DNA of 14,604 nucleotides from Methylibium sp964616015 (GTDB lineage Bacteria > Pseudomonadota > Gammaproteobacteria > Burkholderiales > Burkholderiaceae_C): contig CAZTTC010000068.1 of NCBI GenBank assembly GCA_964616015.1, forward strand, positions 1 to 14,604, written 5' to 3'. Each line of letters opens with the position of its first letter. Position 1 is the first letter of the stretch. A program made the position numbers and the translations under genes. The notes beneath the pieces are model-generated. The model had not been told where the DNA came from, ran no database searches, and worked only from the letters and a program-made list of their open reading frames with translations. Shown piece after piece: positions 1-7,798 of this stretch.

Positions 1-1898
1 GGCACCAGGCCGAAGCGCTTCATCTCCTCGGCCGCCATCACGGTGATCTCGGCCAGTTCGGCGGCGCTCGGGTCGTAGTTGACGTGGGTGTCCACCAGCA
101 TGACCTGCCGGCCCGGCAGGATCAGGCCGTTCATGCAGGCGTAGCTGTTGACGCCGGGGCGCCGGCCGATCAGCTGATCGACGAAGGCGAGGTGCATCGC
201 CGTCGTGCCCCAGGTGCCGCACAGCATGCCGTCGACCTCGCCCTTGTGCAGCAGCATCGCGCCGATCAGCGTCAGGCGCCGCCTCATCTCGATCTTGGCA
301 AATTGCTGAGTCACGCCCTTGCGCGCCATCAGCTGGTGGTAGGTCTGCCAGTAGTCCCGGTAGCGGTGGTCGTTCTCGACGTTGACCACCTCGTAGTCGC
401 GTCCCGCCACCAGCCGCAGGCCGAAGCGCTCCGCGCGCTGGGCGATCACCGCCGGCCGGCCGACCAGGGTCGGATGGGCCAGCCCCTCGTCCACCACCAC
501 CTGCACCGCGCGCAGCACGCGCTCCTCCTCGCCCTCGGCGAAGGCCACGCGCTTGTTCTTGGCGCGTTTGGCGACGTTGAAGATCGGCTTCATCGTCGTG
601 CCGGAGGCATAGACGAAGGTCTGCAGCTTCTCCCGGTAGGCGTCGAAGTCCTTGACCGGCCGCGTGGCCACGCCCGAGTCGGCCGCGGCGCGGGCCACCG
701 CCGGGGCGATCTTCATCATCAGCCGCGGGTCGAAGGGCTTGGGGATCAGGTACTCGGGCCCGAAGGACAGGGTCGCGCCCGCGTACGCGGCCGCCACCAC
801 CTCGCTCTGCTCGGCCTGCGCCAGCTCGGCGATCGCGTGCACGGCGGCGATCTCCATCTCCGCCGTGATCGTGGTCGCGCCGGAGTCGAGCGCGCCGCGG
901 AAGATGTAGGGGAAGCACAGGACGTTGTTGACCTGGTTCGGGTAGTCGGTCCGGCCGGTCGCCATGACGGCGTCGTCGCGCACCGACTTCACCTCCTCGG
1001 GCATGATCTCCGGCGTCGGGTTGGCCAGCGCGAAGATCAGCGGCTTCTTCGCCATCTTCGCGACCATCTCGGGCCGCAGCACGCCGCCCGCCGACAGCCC
1101 CAGGAACACGTCCGCGCCGGCCACGGCCTCGGCCAGCGTGCGGTGGGCGGTCGGCTGCGCGAACTCGGCCTTGTCGGGGTCCATCAGCTCGGTGCGGCCC
1201 TGGTAGACGACGCCGGCCAGGTCGGTGACCCAGATGTTGTGGCGCGGCAGGCCCAGCTTGACCAGCAGGTTCAGGCAGGCCAGCGCCGCGGCGCCGGCCC
1301 CCGAGGTAACGAGCTTGACCTCGCGGATGTCCTTGCCGACGACCTTGAGGCCGTTGATCAGCGCGGCGCCGACGACGATGGCCGTGCCGTGCTGGTCGTC
1401 GTGGAAGACCGGGATCTTCATGCGCTCGCGCAGCTTGCGCTCGACGTAGAAGCAGTCTGGTGCCTTGATGTCCTCGAGGTTGATGCCGCCGAAGGTCGGC
1501 TCGAGCGCGGCGATGCAGTCCACCAGCTTGTCGAGGTCGTTCTCGGCGAGCTCGAGGTCGAAGACGTCGATGCCGGCGAACTTCTTGAACAGCACCCCCT
1601 TGCCTTCCATCACCGGCTTGGCGGCCAGCGGGCCGATGTTGCCCAGGCCCAGCACCGCCGTGCCGTTGGTGACCACGGCCACCAGGTTGCCCCGCGAGGT
1701 GTAGCGGTAGGCGTTGGTGGGGTCGGCAACGATCTCCTCGCAGGCCGCGGCCACGCCGGGCGAATAGGCCAACGCCAGGTCGCGCTGGTTGATCAGCTGC
1801 TTGGTGGCCGCGATCGCGATCTTGCCGGGGGTCGGGAATTCGTGGTACTCGAGCGCCTGCTTGCGCAGCTCGGCACGTCTTTCTTCGTAGGTGGGCAT
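1..1898 (-). CDS. maeB: NADP-dependent malic enzyme, MaeB type (C-terminus cut by window edge)
   Basis: Malic enzyme oxidatively decarboxylates malate to pyruvate in the cytoplasm and makes NADPH. About 632 residues are visible from ATG 1898, which has a good Shine-Dalgarno (GAAGGT) 7 bases upstream. The N-terminal malic domain has DLALAYSPGVA (Tyr about 45), the lysine segment PVMEGKGVLFKKFAG and the metal-binding VFHDDQHGTA. The dinucleotide-binding loop reads VTSGAGAAALA. From about residue 430 (FNVAKRAKNKRVAFAEGEEE) begins the phosphotransacetylase-like domain that marks MaeB-type enzymes; in this family it is regulatory rather than a working Pta. Family members are about 760 residues, so roughly 130 C-terminal residues lie beyond base 1. 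The gene is divergent from the DctS-type kinase, which fits a malate-responsive locus; that link is inference. No frameshift is seen. Confidence 0.96.
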   Translation of the reverse strand, partial: MPTYEERRAELRKQALEYHEFPTPGKIAIAATKQLINQRDLALAYSPGVAAACEEIVADPTNAYRYTSRGNLVAVVTNGTAVLGLGNIGPLAAKPVMEGKGVLFKKFAGIDVFDLELAENDLDKLVDCIAALEPTFGGINLEDIKAPDCFYVERKLRERMKIPVFHDDQHGTAIVVGAALINGLKVVGKDIREVKLVTSGAGAAALACLNLLVKLGLPRHNIWVTDLAGVVYQGRTELMDPDKAEFAQPTAHRTLAEAVAGADVFLGLSAGGVLRPEMVAKMAKKPLIFALANPTPEIMPEEVKSVRDDAVMATGRTDYPNQVNNVLCFPYIFRGALDSGATTITAEMEIAAVHAIAELAQAEQSEVVAAAYAGATLSFGPEYLIPKPFDPRLMMKIAPAVARAAADSGVATRPVKDFDAYREKLQTFVYASGTTMKPIFNVAKRAKNKRVAFAEGEEERVLRAVQVVVDEGLAHPTLVGRPAVIAQRAERFGLRLVAGRDYEVVNVENDHRYRDYWQTYHQLMARKGVTQQFAKIEMRRRLTLIGAMLLHKGEVDGMLCGTWGTTAMHLAFVDQLIGRRPGVNSYACMNGLILPGRQVMLVDTHVNYDPSAAELAEITVMAAEEMKRFGLV

Positions 1899-2040
1899 GA
1901 TCTGACCTTCGGTGACGGGCGCGGGCGCCGCGCCGGCGCGACGAGTTTCGCGCAGGCAGGCAGTGTTTCAAAGCCGCGGTGCGGCGGCCATGCGCGAAAC
2001 TGCGTATCTCTTTGGCGCGCAGGGTCTCAATACTCCGGTC
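1899..2040. promoter_or_regulatory. Divergent intergenic region maeB / dctS with perfect inverted repeat
   Basis: This 142-bp region separates the divergent starts of maeB and the kinase and must carry the maeB promoter and probably the kinase operon promoter. It contains a perfect 11-bp inverted repeat, AGTTTCGCGCA at 1944-1954 and TGCGCGAAACT at 1991-2001, with 36 bp between the arms. A weak candidate maeB promoter on the minus strand is TTGAGA (2030-2025) and GATACG (2008-2003) with a 16-bp spacer. Its predicted start would fall at the right arm of the repeat. The repeat is directly visible; its use as an operator (by DctR or another regulator) is inference. If the kinase instead starts at ATG 1990 or 1912, part of this region would be coding. 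Confidence 0.5.
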
Positions 2041-4089
2041 ATGGCCGACGCTCCCCACATGCCGATGGCTGCATCGCCCGCGACGCCGTGGCGCCGCGTG
2101 CTGCCCTGGGTGCTGCTGGTGACGCTGCTCGGCGTCGCGCAGACGCTGTTGCTCGTCTTCACACTGCGCTACGAGCACGGCCGCGAGCAGGAGCGCGCCG
2201 AGCTGGCGGCCGCCTCGGCCGCCGCCGACGTGCGCCAGTTGTTCGCGCGGAACCAGCAGCGCCTGCAGGCCCTGCTGTGGAACGACCCGCCGCAGGCGCA
2301 GTGGCGCAGCGACGCGGCCGAGCTGCTGCGGGCGCGCCGCGAGCTGCTGCGCATCGAGTGGCGCAGCGCCGGTGGCGAGATCCAGACCGCGGCCGAGTCG
2401 CCCTACCGAGGACGGCTCTTCAGCAGCCTGTCGCGCGACCAGATCGAGCTCGACACCCAGGTGGCCTGCGTGGCCGCGCAGCGCACCGCGGCGCCGACCT
2501 GGTCGCGCAGCTACTTCGTGCCGCAGCCGGGCGGCCTGGGACTCGAGGTGATCGACGTGTGCCTGCCGATCGGTCCGGTCGGTGGCGGGCAGGGTGCGAT
2601 GGCCGCGACGCTCGCGCTGGGCATGGTGATCGAGGAAGCGGTGTCGCCCGAGCTCGGGCGCACGCATGAGCTGTCCTTCGTCGAGGGCGACGGCACGCGC
2701 CTGGTCCGCGCCGGCCTGCCGCGCGGGGCCGGGGTCTACGTGGCCGAGCGCCTGGTCGACCTGCCGGGGGTCACGCTGGCGCTGCGCGTCGACAGCGCCG
2801 GCCAGGCGCCGCGGTTGATCCCCAACCTGACCACCTCACTGGTGCTGGGCCTGTCGCTGGCGCTGGCCGCGGTGGTGGCCTTGCTGGTGCGCGACGTGCG
2901 CCGCCGCGCCGCCGCCGAGTCGCGCCTGGCCGACGAGCTGGCGCTGCGGCGGGCGATGGAGGACTCGCTCGTGACCGGCCTGCGCGCGCGCGACCTGCAG
3001 GGTCGCATCACCTACGTGAACCCGGCCTTTTGCGCGATGGTCGGCTTCAGCGCCGAGCAGCTGGTCGGGCAGACCGTGCCGCCCTATTGGCCACCGGAGA
3101 TGCGCGCGGCCTACGAGGCGCGCCACGCCCAGCGGCTGGAGCGCGGCGTGCCGGCGCACGAGCAGCGCGAAGGCCACGAAACCACGTTCATGCGCGCCGG
3201 CGGCGAGCGCTTCCCGGTGCTGATCTTCGAGGCGCCGCTGATCGCCGTCGAAGGCCGCCAGAGCGGCTGGATGAGCGCGGTGCTCGACCTGAGCGCGCAG
3301 CGGCGCGTCGAGGAGCTGTCGCGCCAGCAGCAGGAACAGCTGCAGGCCACGGCGCGTCTGGCGTCGGTGGGCGAGATGGCGTCGCTGCTCAGCCACGAGC
3401 TCAACCAGCCGCTGGCCGCGATCGCCAGCTACGCCAGCGGCTCGCTCAACCTGCTGTCCGATGCGAGTCCCAGCATCGCCATGATCCGCGACGCCACCCG
3501 GCGCATCGCCGAACAGGCCGAGCGTGCCGGCCGGGTGATCAAGAGCGTCCACGACTTCGTGCGGCGCCGCGAGCAGAGCCGCGAGCAGCTCGGCTGCGAC
3601 CAGCTCGTCGAGGGCGTGCTGCCCCTGCTGCGGCTGCAGGCGCGCAAGAGCGCGGCGCGCATCGAGCTGCTGCTCGGCGATCCGGCGCCGCGCGTGGCCT
3701 GCGACCGCACGATGGTCGAGCAGGTGCTGCTGAACCTGACGCGCAACGCCATCCAGGCGATGGAGGGCGTGCCGCCGGCCGAGCGCGTGGTGACCCTCGG
3801 TGCCAGCGCACGCGGCGCCTGGGTGCACCTGAGCGTCACCGACCGCGGGCCGGGCATCGCCCCCGACGTCGCGACCAAGCTGTTCACGCCCTTCTTCACG
3901 ACCAAGAGCGAGGGCATGGGCCTGGGCCTCAGCCTGTGCCGCACCGTGATCGAGCAGCACGGCGGCGCGCTCGACTTCAGCAGCCTGCGCGACGCCCAGG
4001 GACGGATCCTGGGCACGCGCTTCGACTTCAGCCTGCCGCGCGCGCCTGCCGAGCTCGCCGCGGTCGTCGATCGAGAGGCGACGTCATGA
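2041..4089 (+). CDS. dctS: PAS-domain sensor histidine kinase, DctS-like (C4-dicarboxylate sensor)
   Basis: Inner-membrane sensor kinase of a two-component system; 682 residues from ATG 2041. Transmembrane segment 1 is at about 20-42, a periplasmic sensor region of about 220 residues follows, and segment 2 is at about 263-286. A PAS domain spans about 305-425 (ITYVNPAFCAMVGFSAEQL). The HisKA H-box is SHELNQPLAAI with phospho-acceptor His452. The ATPase domain has N-box LNLTRNAIQAM (Asn569), G1 DRGPGIAP (Asp601) and G2 GMGLGLSL (about 625), so it looks catalytically complete. The H-box and domain order match the DctB/DctS class; the paired FixJ-type regulator points to DctS rather than DctB. 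Neighbouring maeB supports a C4-dicarboxylate signal, but the ligand is inferred. The start is uncertain: ATG 1990 and ATG 1912 are in frame, no start has a clear Shine-Dalgarno, and 2041 leaves the inverted repeat outside the gene. Confidence 0.88.
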   Translation: MADAPHMPMAASPATPWRRVLPWVLLVTLLGVAQTLLLVFTLRYEHGREQERAELAAASAAADVRQLFARNQQRLQALLWNDPPQAQWRSDAAELLRARRELLRIEWRSAGGEIQTAAESPYRGRLFSSLSRDQIELDTQVACVAAQRTAAPTWSRSYFVPQPGGLGLEVIDVCLPIGPVGGGQGAMAATLALGMVIEEAVSPELGRTHELSFVEGDGTRLVRAGLPRGAGVYVAERLVDLPGVTLALRVDSAGQAPRLIPNLTTSLVLGLSLALAAVVALLVRDVRRRAAAESRLADELALRRAMEDSLVTGLRARDLQGRITYVNPAFCAMVGFSAEQLVGQTVPPYWPPEMRAAYEARHAQRLERGVPAHEQREGHETTFMRAGGERFPVLIFEAPLIAVEGRQSGWMSAVLDLSAQRRVEELSRQQQEQLQATARLASVGEMASLLSHELNQPLAAIASYASGSLNLLSDASPSIAMIRDATRRIAEQAERAGRVIKSVHDFVRRREQSREQLGCDQLVEGVLPLLRLQARKSAARIELLLGDPAPRVACDRTMVEQVLLNLTRNAIQAMEGVPPAERVVTLGASARGAWVHLSVTDRGPGIAPDVATKLFTPFFTTKSEGMGLGLSLCRTVIEQHGGALDFSSLRDAQGRILGTRFDFSLPRAPAELAAVVDREATS

Positions 4090-4159
4090 GCCGGCCGGGC
4101 CACCCCCAGCGCGACGGCTGCCGCTGGGCGCGACAGGACGCAGGCCGCAGGATGCACCC

Positions 4160-4804
4160 ATGAGCACGGCCCCGCTCGGCCTGCCGGTGGTCCATGTCGT
4201 CGACGACGAGGCGCCGGTGCGTGAGGCGCTGGCCTGGCTGCTGCGCACGCGCCGGCTGCTGGCCGAGCCGCACGCGTCGGCCGAGGCCTTCGAGGCCATG
4301 CTCGATGCGTCCGGCGACGCCATCCTCGGCGCGCCGGGCTGCGTGCTGCTGGACATGCGCATGCCCGGCGGCATGAGCGGCCTGCAGCTCTTCGAGCGCC
4401 TGGTCGAGCGGGGTGTGCTGCCGGTGCTGCCGGTCATCTTCCTGACCGGCCACGGCGACGTGCCGACGGCGGTCGCCGCGATCCAGCGCGGTGCCTTCGA
4501 CTTCGTCGAGAAGCCCTTCTCCGACAACGCATTGGTCGATCGCATCGAGCGCGCACTGGTGGGCAGCCGCGCCGCCCTGGAGGCGGGGCGCGAGCGCAAG
4601 CTGCTGCAGCGCCGCCTGATCGAGCTGACCGAACGCGAGCGCGAGGTGATGCAGCTCGTCGTCGACGGCCGGCCCAACAAGCTGATCGCCGATGCGCTGG
4701 CGATCAGCGTGCGCACCGTGGAAGTCCACCGCGCGCGCGTGTTCGAGAAGATGGGCGTCAAGTCCGCCGTCGAGCTGGCCAATGTGTTGAGGCACATTGC
4801 TTGA
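4160..4804 (+). CDS. dctR: Response regulator, DctR/FixJ family (REC + LuxR-type HTH)
   Basis: Cytoplasmic DNA-binding response regulator of 214 residues, presumed partner of the kinase 70 bp upstream. The receiver domain (about 10-125) has the acidic pair VVDDE (Asp15-Asp16), phospho-acceptor Asp65 in VLLDMRMPGG, the switch Thr in FLTGHGD and the Lys of FVEKPF. The C-terminal LuxR/FixJ helix-turn-helix (about 157-211) has LTEREREVMQLVVDG, NKLIADALAISVRTVEVHR and KMGVKSAVEL. ATG 4160 is preceded by GCAGGA at 8-base spacing, a good ribosome site. By family it should activate C4-dicarboxylate transport genes (dctPQM-type TRAP), which are not in the window; the divergent maeB gene is a plausible local target. 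Regulator class is certain; the Dct assignment is by similarity and context. Confidence 0.88.
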   Translation: MSTAPLGLPVVHVVDDEAPVREALAWLLRTRRLLAEPHASAEAFEAMLDASGDAILGAPGCVLLDMRMPGGMSGLQLFERLVERGVLPVLPVIFLTGHGDVPTAVAAIQRGAFDFVEKPFSDNALVDRIERALVGSRAALEAGRERKLLQRRLIELTEREREVMQLVVDGRPNKLIADALAISVRTVEVHRARVFEKMGVKSAVELANVLRHIA

Positions 4805-4820
4805 GGCCCCGGCGACGACA

Positions 4821-5810
4821 ATGAACCGCATGGGCCTGGGCGAGTTCGACCTGATCGCGCGCTATTTCTCGCGCCACCGCGATGCGAGTGGTGGCGTGGC
4901 GGTCGGGCCCGGCGACGATTGCGCGGTGCTCGCGCCGCGGGCCGGCATGCACATGGCGGTGTCGGCGGACATGCTGGTCGAGGGCCGGCACTTCCTGCCG
5001 ACGGTGGACCCGGCCCGGCTGGGCCACAAGGCGCTGGCGGTCAACCTGAGCGACCTCGCGGCCTGCGGCGCTCGCCCGCTGGCGTGCGTGCTGGCGCTGT
5101 CGCTGCCGCGTGTCGACGAGGCCTGGCTCGAGGGCCTGTCGAGCGGCCTCTACGCACTGGCCGACGCGCAGGGCTGCCGGCTGGTCGGCGGCGACACGAC
5201 GGCCGGGCCCCTGAACCTGTGCATCACGGTCTTCGGCGAAGTCCCGGCGGGCGGCGCGATCCTGCGCAGCGGCGCGCAAGCGGGCGACGACGTGTGGGTC
5301 AGTCACGCCATCGGCGGCGGCATCGGCGATGCGCGACTGGCCCTCGAGGTCTTTCGCGGCCGCGTCGCGCTCGGCAGCGCCGCCTTCGAGCGCGTGCGCC
5401 TGGCGATGGAGCGCCCCGAGCCGCGCGTGGCCCTGGGCCTGGCCTTGCGCGGGGTGGCCAGCGCGGCGATCGATGTCTCCGATGGCCTGCTCGGCGACCT
5501 GTCTCACCTGCTGCGGCGCTCGGGCGTCGGCGCCATCGTCGACGCCGACGCGGTCCCGCGCAGCACCGACCTCGCGGCGCAGCCGGCGCACCTGCAGCAG
5601 CTGTGCACGTTGTCGGGCGGCGACGACTATGAACTGGTCTTCACCGCGCCGCCCGCCCACCGCGACGCGGTACTGGCCGCCGCGCGCGCTGCCGGCGTCG
5701 CGGCGACGCGCATCGGTTGCGTCGAAGCCGGTGCCACGCTCCAGGTGACCGACGGCAGCGGACGCCGGCTCGACGAGGCATGGCCCTCGTTCGACCACTT
5801 CCGTGACTGA
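4821..5810 (+). CDS. thiL: Thiamine-monophosphate kinase ThiL
   Basis: Phosphorylates thiamine monophosphate to thiamine diphosphate with ATP, the last step of thiamine cofactor synthesis, in the cytosol. The 329-residue product (E. coli protein is about 325) has the family signatures in order: GEFDLIARYF at the N-terminus, GPGDDCAVL, VSADMLVEGRHF, NLSDLAACGARPL, the metal and nucleotide motif GGDTTAGPLNL, DVSDGLLGDLSHL and SGGDDYELVF. All key acidic residues are present. ATG 4821 lies 16 bp after the response-regulator stop; ATG 4830 (MGLGEFDLIARYF) is an equally plausible start that aligns better with the usual N-terminus. An upstream in-frame TTG at 4797 overlaps the regulator gene and is less likely. 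It probably shares the operon with pgpA. Confidence 0.96.
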   Translation: MNRMGLGEFDLIARYFSRHRDASGGVAVGPGDDCAVLAPRAGMHMAVSADMLVEGRHFLPTVDPARLGHKALAVNLSDLAACGARPLACVLALSLPRVDEAWLEGLSSGLYALADAQGCRLVGGDTTAGPLNLCITVFGEVPAGGAILRSGAQAGDDVWVSHAIGGGIGDARLALEVFRGRVALGSAAFERVRLAMERPEPRVALGLALRGVASAAIDVSDGLLGDLSHLLRRSGVGAIVDADAVPRSTDLAAQPAHLQQLCTLSGGDDYELVFTAPPAHRDAVLAAARAAGVAATRIGCVEAGATLQVTDGSGRRLDEAWPSFDHFRD

Positions 5811-5814
5811 GCCG

Positions 5815-6372
5815 ATGGACGCGGCGCCCGCTGCTTCACCGGCCCGCGCCGACACGCCTCGCCGCGTCGGCGCGCGCTTCCTGCTGGCCCATCCGGCCCA
5901 TGCGATCGCGCTCGGTTTCGGCGCCGGCCTGAGCCCGGTGGCCCCGGGCACGGTCGGCACGCTGTGGGCCTGGCTCAGCTTCGTCGTGCTCGACCGCTGG
6001 CTCGACGATGCGCAATGGGGCTGGCTGCTGCTCGCCGGCACGGCCGTCGGCTGGTGGGCCTGCACCGTCACCGCGCGCCACCTGGCCACCGCCGATCCGG
6101 GCGCCATCGTCTGGGACGAGGTGCTGGCCTTCTGGGCCGTGCTGTGGCTGGTGATGCCGACCGGCTTCTTCGGGCAGCTGCTGGCCTTCGCGCTGTTCCG
6201 CGCCTTCGACGCCGCCAAGCCCGGCCCGGTGGCCTGGGCCGACGCGCTGTTCAAACGCCGTCGCTCCGGCAGTGGCATCGGCTGGGCCCAGGGCTTCGGC
6301 ATCCTGTTCGACGACGCGGTCGCGGCCCTGTGCGTGCTGCTGCTGATCGCCCTGTGGCGCTTCGGCGCCTGA
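5815..6372 (+). CDS. pgpA: Phosphatidylglycerophosphatase A
   Basis: Inner-membrane lipid phosphatase that converts phosphatidylglycerol phosphate to phosphatidylglycerol. The 185-residue product has hydrophobic membrane segments and the PgpA signatures FGAGLSPVAPGTVGTLWAW, the acidic IVWDEVLAFW and FALFRAFDAAKPGPV. Length fits the family (E. coli about 172). The gene follows thiL, which is a common neighbour in proteobacteria. ATG 5815 is 4 bp after the thiL stop; an in-frame GTG at 5803 would overlap thiL by 8 bp and add four residues. Neither has a strong ribosome site, so translational coupling to thiL is likely. Confidence 0.95.
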   Translation: MDAAPAASPARADTPRRVGARFLLAHPAHAIALGFGAGLSPVAPGTVGTLWAWLSFVVLDRWLDDAQWGWLLLAGTAVGWWACTVTARHLATADPGAIVWDEVLAFWAVLWLVMPTGFFGQLLAFALFRAFDAAKPGPVAWADALFKRRRSGSGIGWAQGFGILFDDAVAALCVLLLIALWRFGA

Positions 6373-6388
6373 CGAGGGGACGCGGCGC

Positions 6389-6871
6389 ATGAACGAAGCC
6401 CTGGTGGCCCGCCTGGCCGCCGCGCTGTGCGCGCGGCGCTGGCGCCTCGTCACGGCCGAAAGCTGCACCGGCGGCCTGCTGGCCGCGGCCTGCACCAGCA
6501 TCGCCGGCTCCAGCGACTGGTTCGAGCGCGGCTTCGTCACCTACAGCAACGAGGCCAAGTCCGAGCTGCTGGGCGTGCCGGCGCCGCTGATCGCGACGCA
6601 TGGCGCCGTCAGCGAAGAAGTCGCGCGCGCGATGGCCGAGGGGGCGCTGCAGCACGCGCATGCCGAGATCGCGCTCAGCGTGACTGGCATCGCCGGTCCC
6701 GGCGGCGGCAGCGCCGACAAGCCGGTCGGCACGGTGTGGCTGGGTCTGGCGGCCGCAGGCCGGCCGACGCGGGCCGAGCGCCTGCAGCTCGGCGGCGATC
6801 GCGCCGCCGTGCGCGGCCAGACGGTGCGGCATGCCCTGCAGCGCCTGATCGAATCGGCCGAGGCGCCGTGA
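6389..6871 (+). CDS. pncC: Nicotinamide-nucleotide amidase (CinA C-terminal domain family)
   Basis: Stand-alone CinA C-terminal domain of 160 residues, the usual length for single-domain PncC. The family deamidates nicotinamide mononucleotide to nicotinate mononucleotide, recycling pyridine nucleotides in the cytosol. The proposed catalytic Ser25 lies in TAESCTGGLLA, with Tyr52 and Lys57 in FVTYSNEAK at the spacing expected for the Ser/Tyr/Lys group. The signatures THGAVSEEVARAMAEGA and SVTGIAGPGGGSADKPVGTV are also intact. ATG 6389 has a strong Shine-Dalgarno, GAGGGG, about 8 bases upstream. It lies 16 bp after pgpA and overlaps the next gene by 4 bp (GTGA), so it belongs to the same operon. 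The N-terminal CinA (MoaB-like) domain is absent, as is usual for this form. Confidence 0.95.
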   Translation: MNEALVARLAAALCARRWRLVTAESCTGGLLAAACTSIAGSSDWFERGFVTYSNEAKSELLGVPAPLIATHGAVSEEVARAMAEGALQHAHAEIALSVTGIAGPGGGSADKPVGTVWLGLAAAGRPTRAERLQLGGDRAAVRGQTVRHALQRLIESAEAP

Positions 6872-7791
6872 GCGTCCTGCTCGCCTGCGACTTCGACGCG
6901 GCGGAATGGGCGCAGTGGCGCCCGGCGCTCGAGCACGCCTTGACGGCCGAGCAGCTGGTCGATGCCGACGACGGTGAGGTCGAGGTCGCCATCGTGGCCA
7001 ACCCCCGGGCCGGCGCCCTGGCCGGCCTGCCACGCCTGAGACTGGTCCAGTCGCTGTGGGCCGGGGTCGAGCGTCTGCTGGCCGACCCCACGTTACCGGC
7101 GGACGTGCCGGTCGCGCGCATGGTCGACCCGGCCATGAATGCAGCCATGGCCGAGACCGCGCTGTGGGCCGTGCTGGCCCTGCATCGCGGCTACTTCCGC
7201 TACGCACGCTTGCAGCGCGAAGGGCGCTGGTCGCCGCATGCGCAGCGGCGTGCCGACGCGACCACCGTCGCGGTGCTGGGCCTCGGGCAGATGGGGCGGA
7301 GTGCCGCACTGCGCATCGCCGCCCAGGGCTATCGCGTGCTGGGCTGGAGCGCGCGGCCGCAGGCCCTGGACGGCGTCGAGACCCATGCGGGCGACGAAAC
7401 CCTCGACGGCGTGCTGGCCCAGGCCGACGTGGTCGTGAATCTGCTGCCGCTGACGCCCGCGACGCGCGGACTCTTCGACGCGGCGCGCCTGGCGCGCATG
7501 AAGCCCGGGGCGGGCCTCGTCAATCTGGCGCGCGGCGCGCACGTGGTCGAGGCCGACCTGCTGGCGGCGCTCGATGCCGGCCAGCTGCGCCAGGCCGTGC
7601 TCGACGTGTTCGCGACCGAGCCGCTGCCGGCCGGCCATCCGTTCTGGTCGCATCCCCGCGTGGCGGTCCTGCCGCATGCCGCCGCGCAGACCGACCCGCG
7701 CAGCGCCGCCCGGGTGGTGGCGGACAACCTGCGCGCGCTGCGCGACGGACGCCCGCTCGCGCACCGGGTCGATCGCGCGCGCGGCTACTGA
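6868..7791 (+). CDS. ghrA: Glyoxylate/hydroxypyruvate reductase A-like D-2-hydroxyacid dehydrogenase
   Basis: Cytosolic NAD(P)H-dependent reductase of 307 residues, close in length to E. coli GhrA (about 312). The nucleotide-binding motif is VAVLGLGQMGRSAALRIAAQ (GxGxxG). The catalytic residues of the D-2-hydroxyacid dehydrogenase family are all present: Arg222 in NLARGAHVVE, Glu251 in FATEPLPAGHPFW and His270 in VLPHAAAQTDP. The GTG start at 6868 overlaps the pncC stop as GTGA, which implies translational coupling. Likely substrates are glyoxylate and hydroxypyruvate by family, but this superfamily changes substrate easily, so the exact substrate is inference. It is the last plus-strand gene of the run and ends 7 bp from the convergent atpE-like gene. 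Confidence 0.92.
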   Translation: MSVLLACDFDAAEWAQWRPALEHALTAEQLVDADDGEVEVAIVANPRAGALAGLPRLRLVQSLWAGVERLLADPTLPADVPVARMVDPAMNAAMAETALWAVLALHRGYFRYARLQREGRWSPHAQRRADATTVAVLGLGQMGRSAALRIAAQGYRVLGWSARPQALDGVETHAGDETLDGVLAQADVVVNLLPLTPATRGLFDAARLARMKPGAGLVNLARGAHVVEADLLAALDAGQLRQAVLDVFATEPLPAGHPFWSHPRVAVLPHAAAQTDPRSAARVVADNLRALRDGRPLAHRVDRARGY

Positions 7792-7798
7792 CCCCGCC

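Noticed and set aside
1899..2040. Sigma-54 promoter for a Dct-type system
   Set aside because: No TGGCAC-N5-TTGCA-like element was found, and the regulator is of FixJ/LuxR type without an AAA+ sigma-54 domain.
84..2669. 861-codon open frame on the plus strand antisense to maeB and running into the kinase gene
   Set aside because: It is an antisense/other-frame shadow of high-GC coding DNA; its translation is low-complexity (His/Ala/Arg/Gln-rich) with no recognisable domain, while maeB and the kinase have full family motifs.
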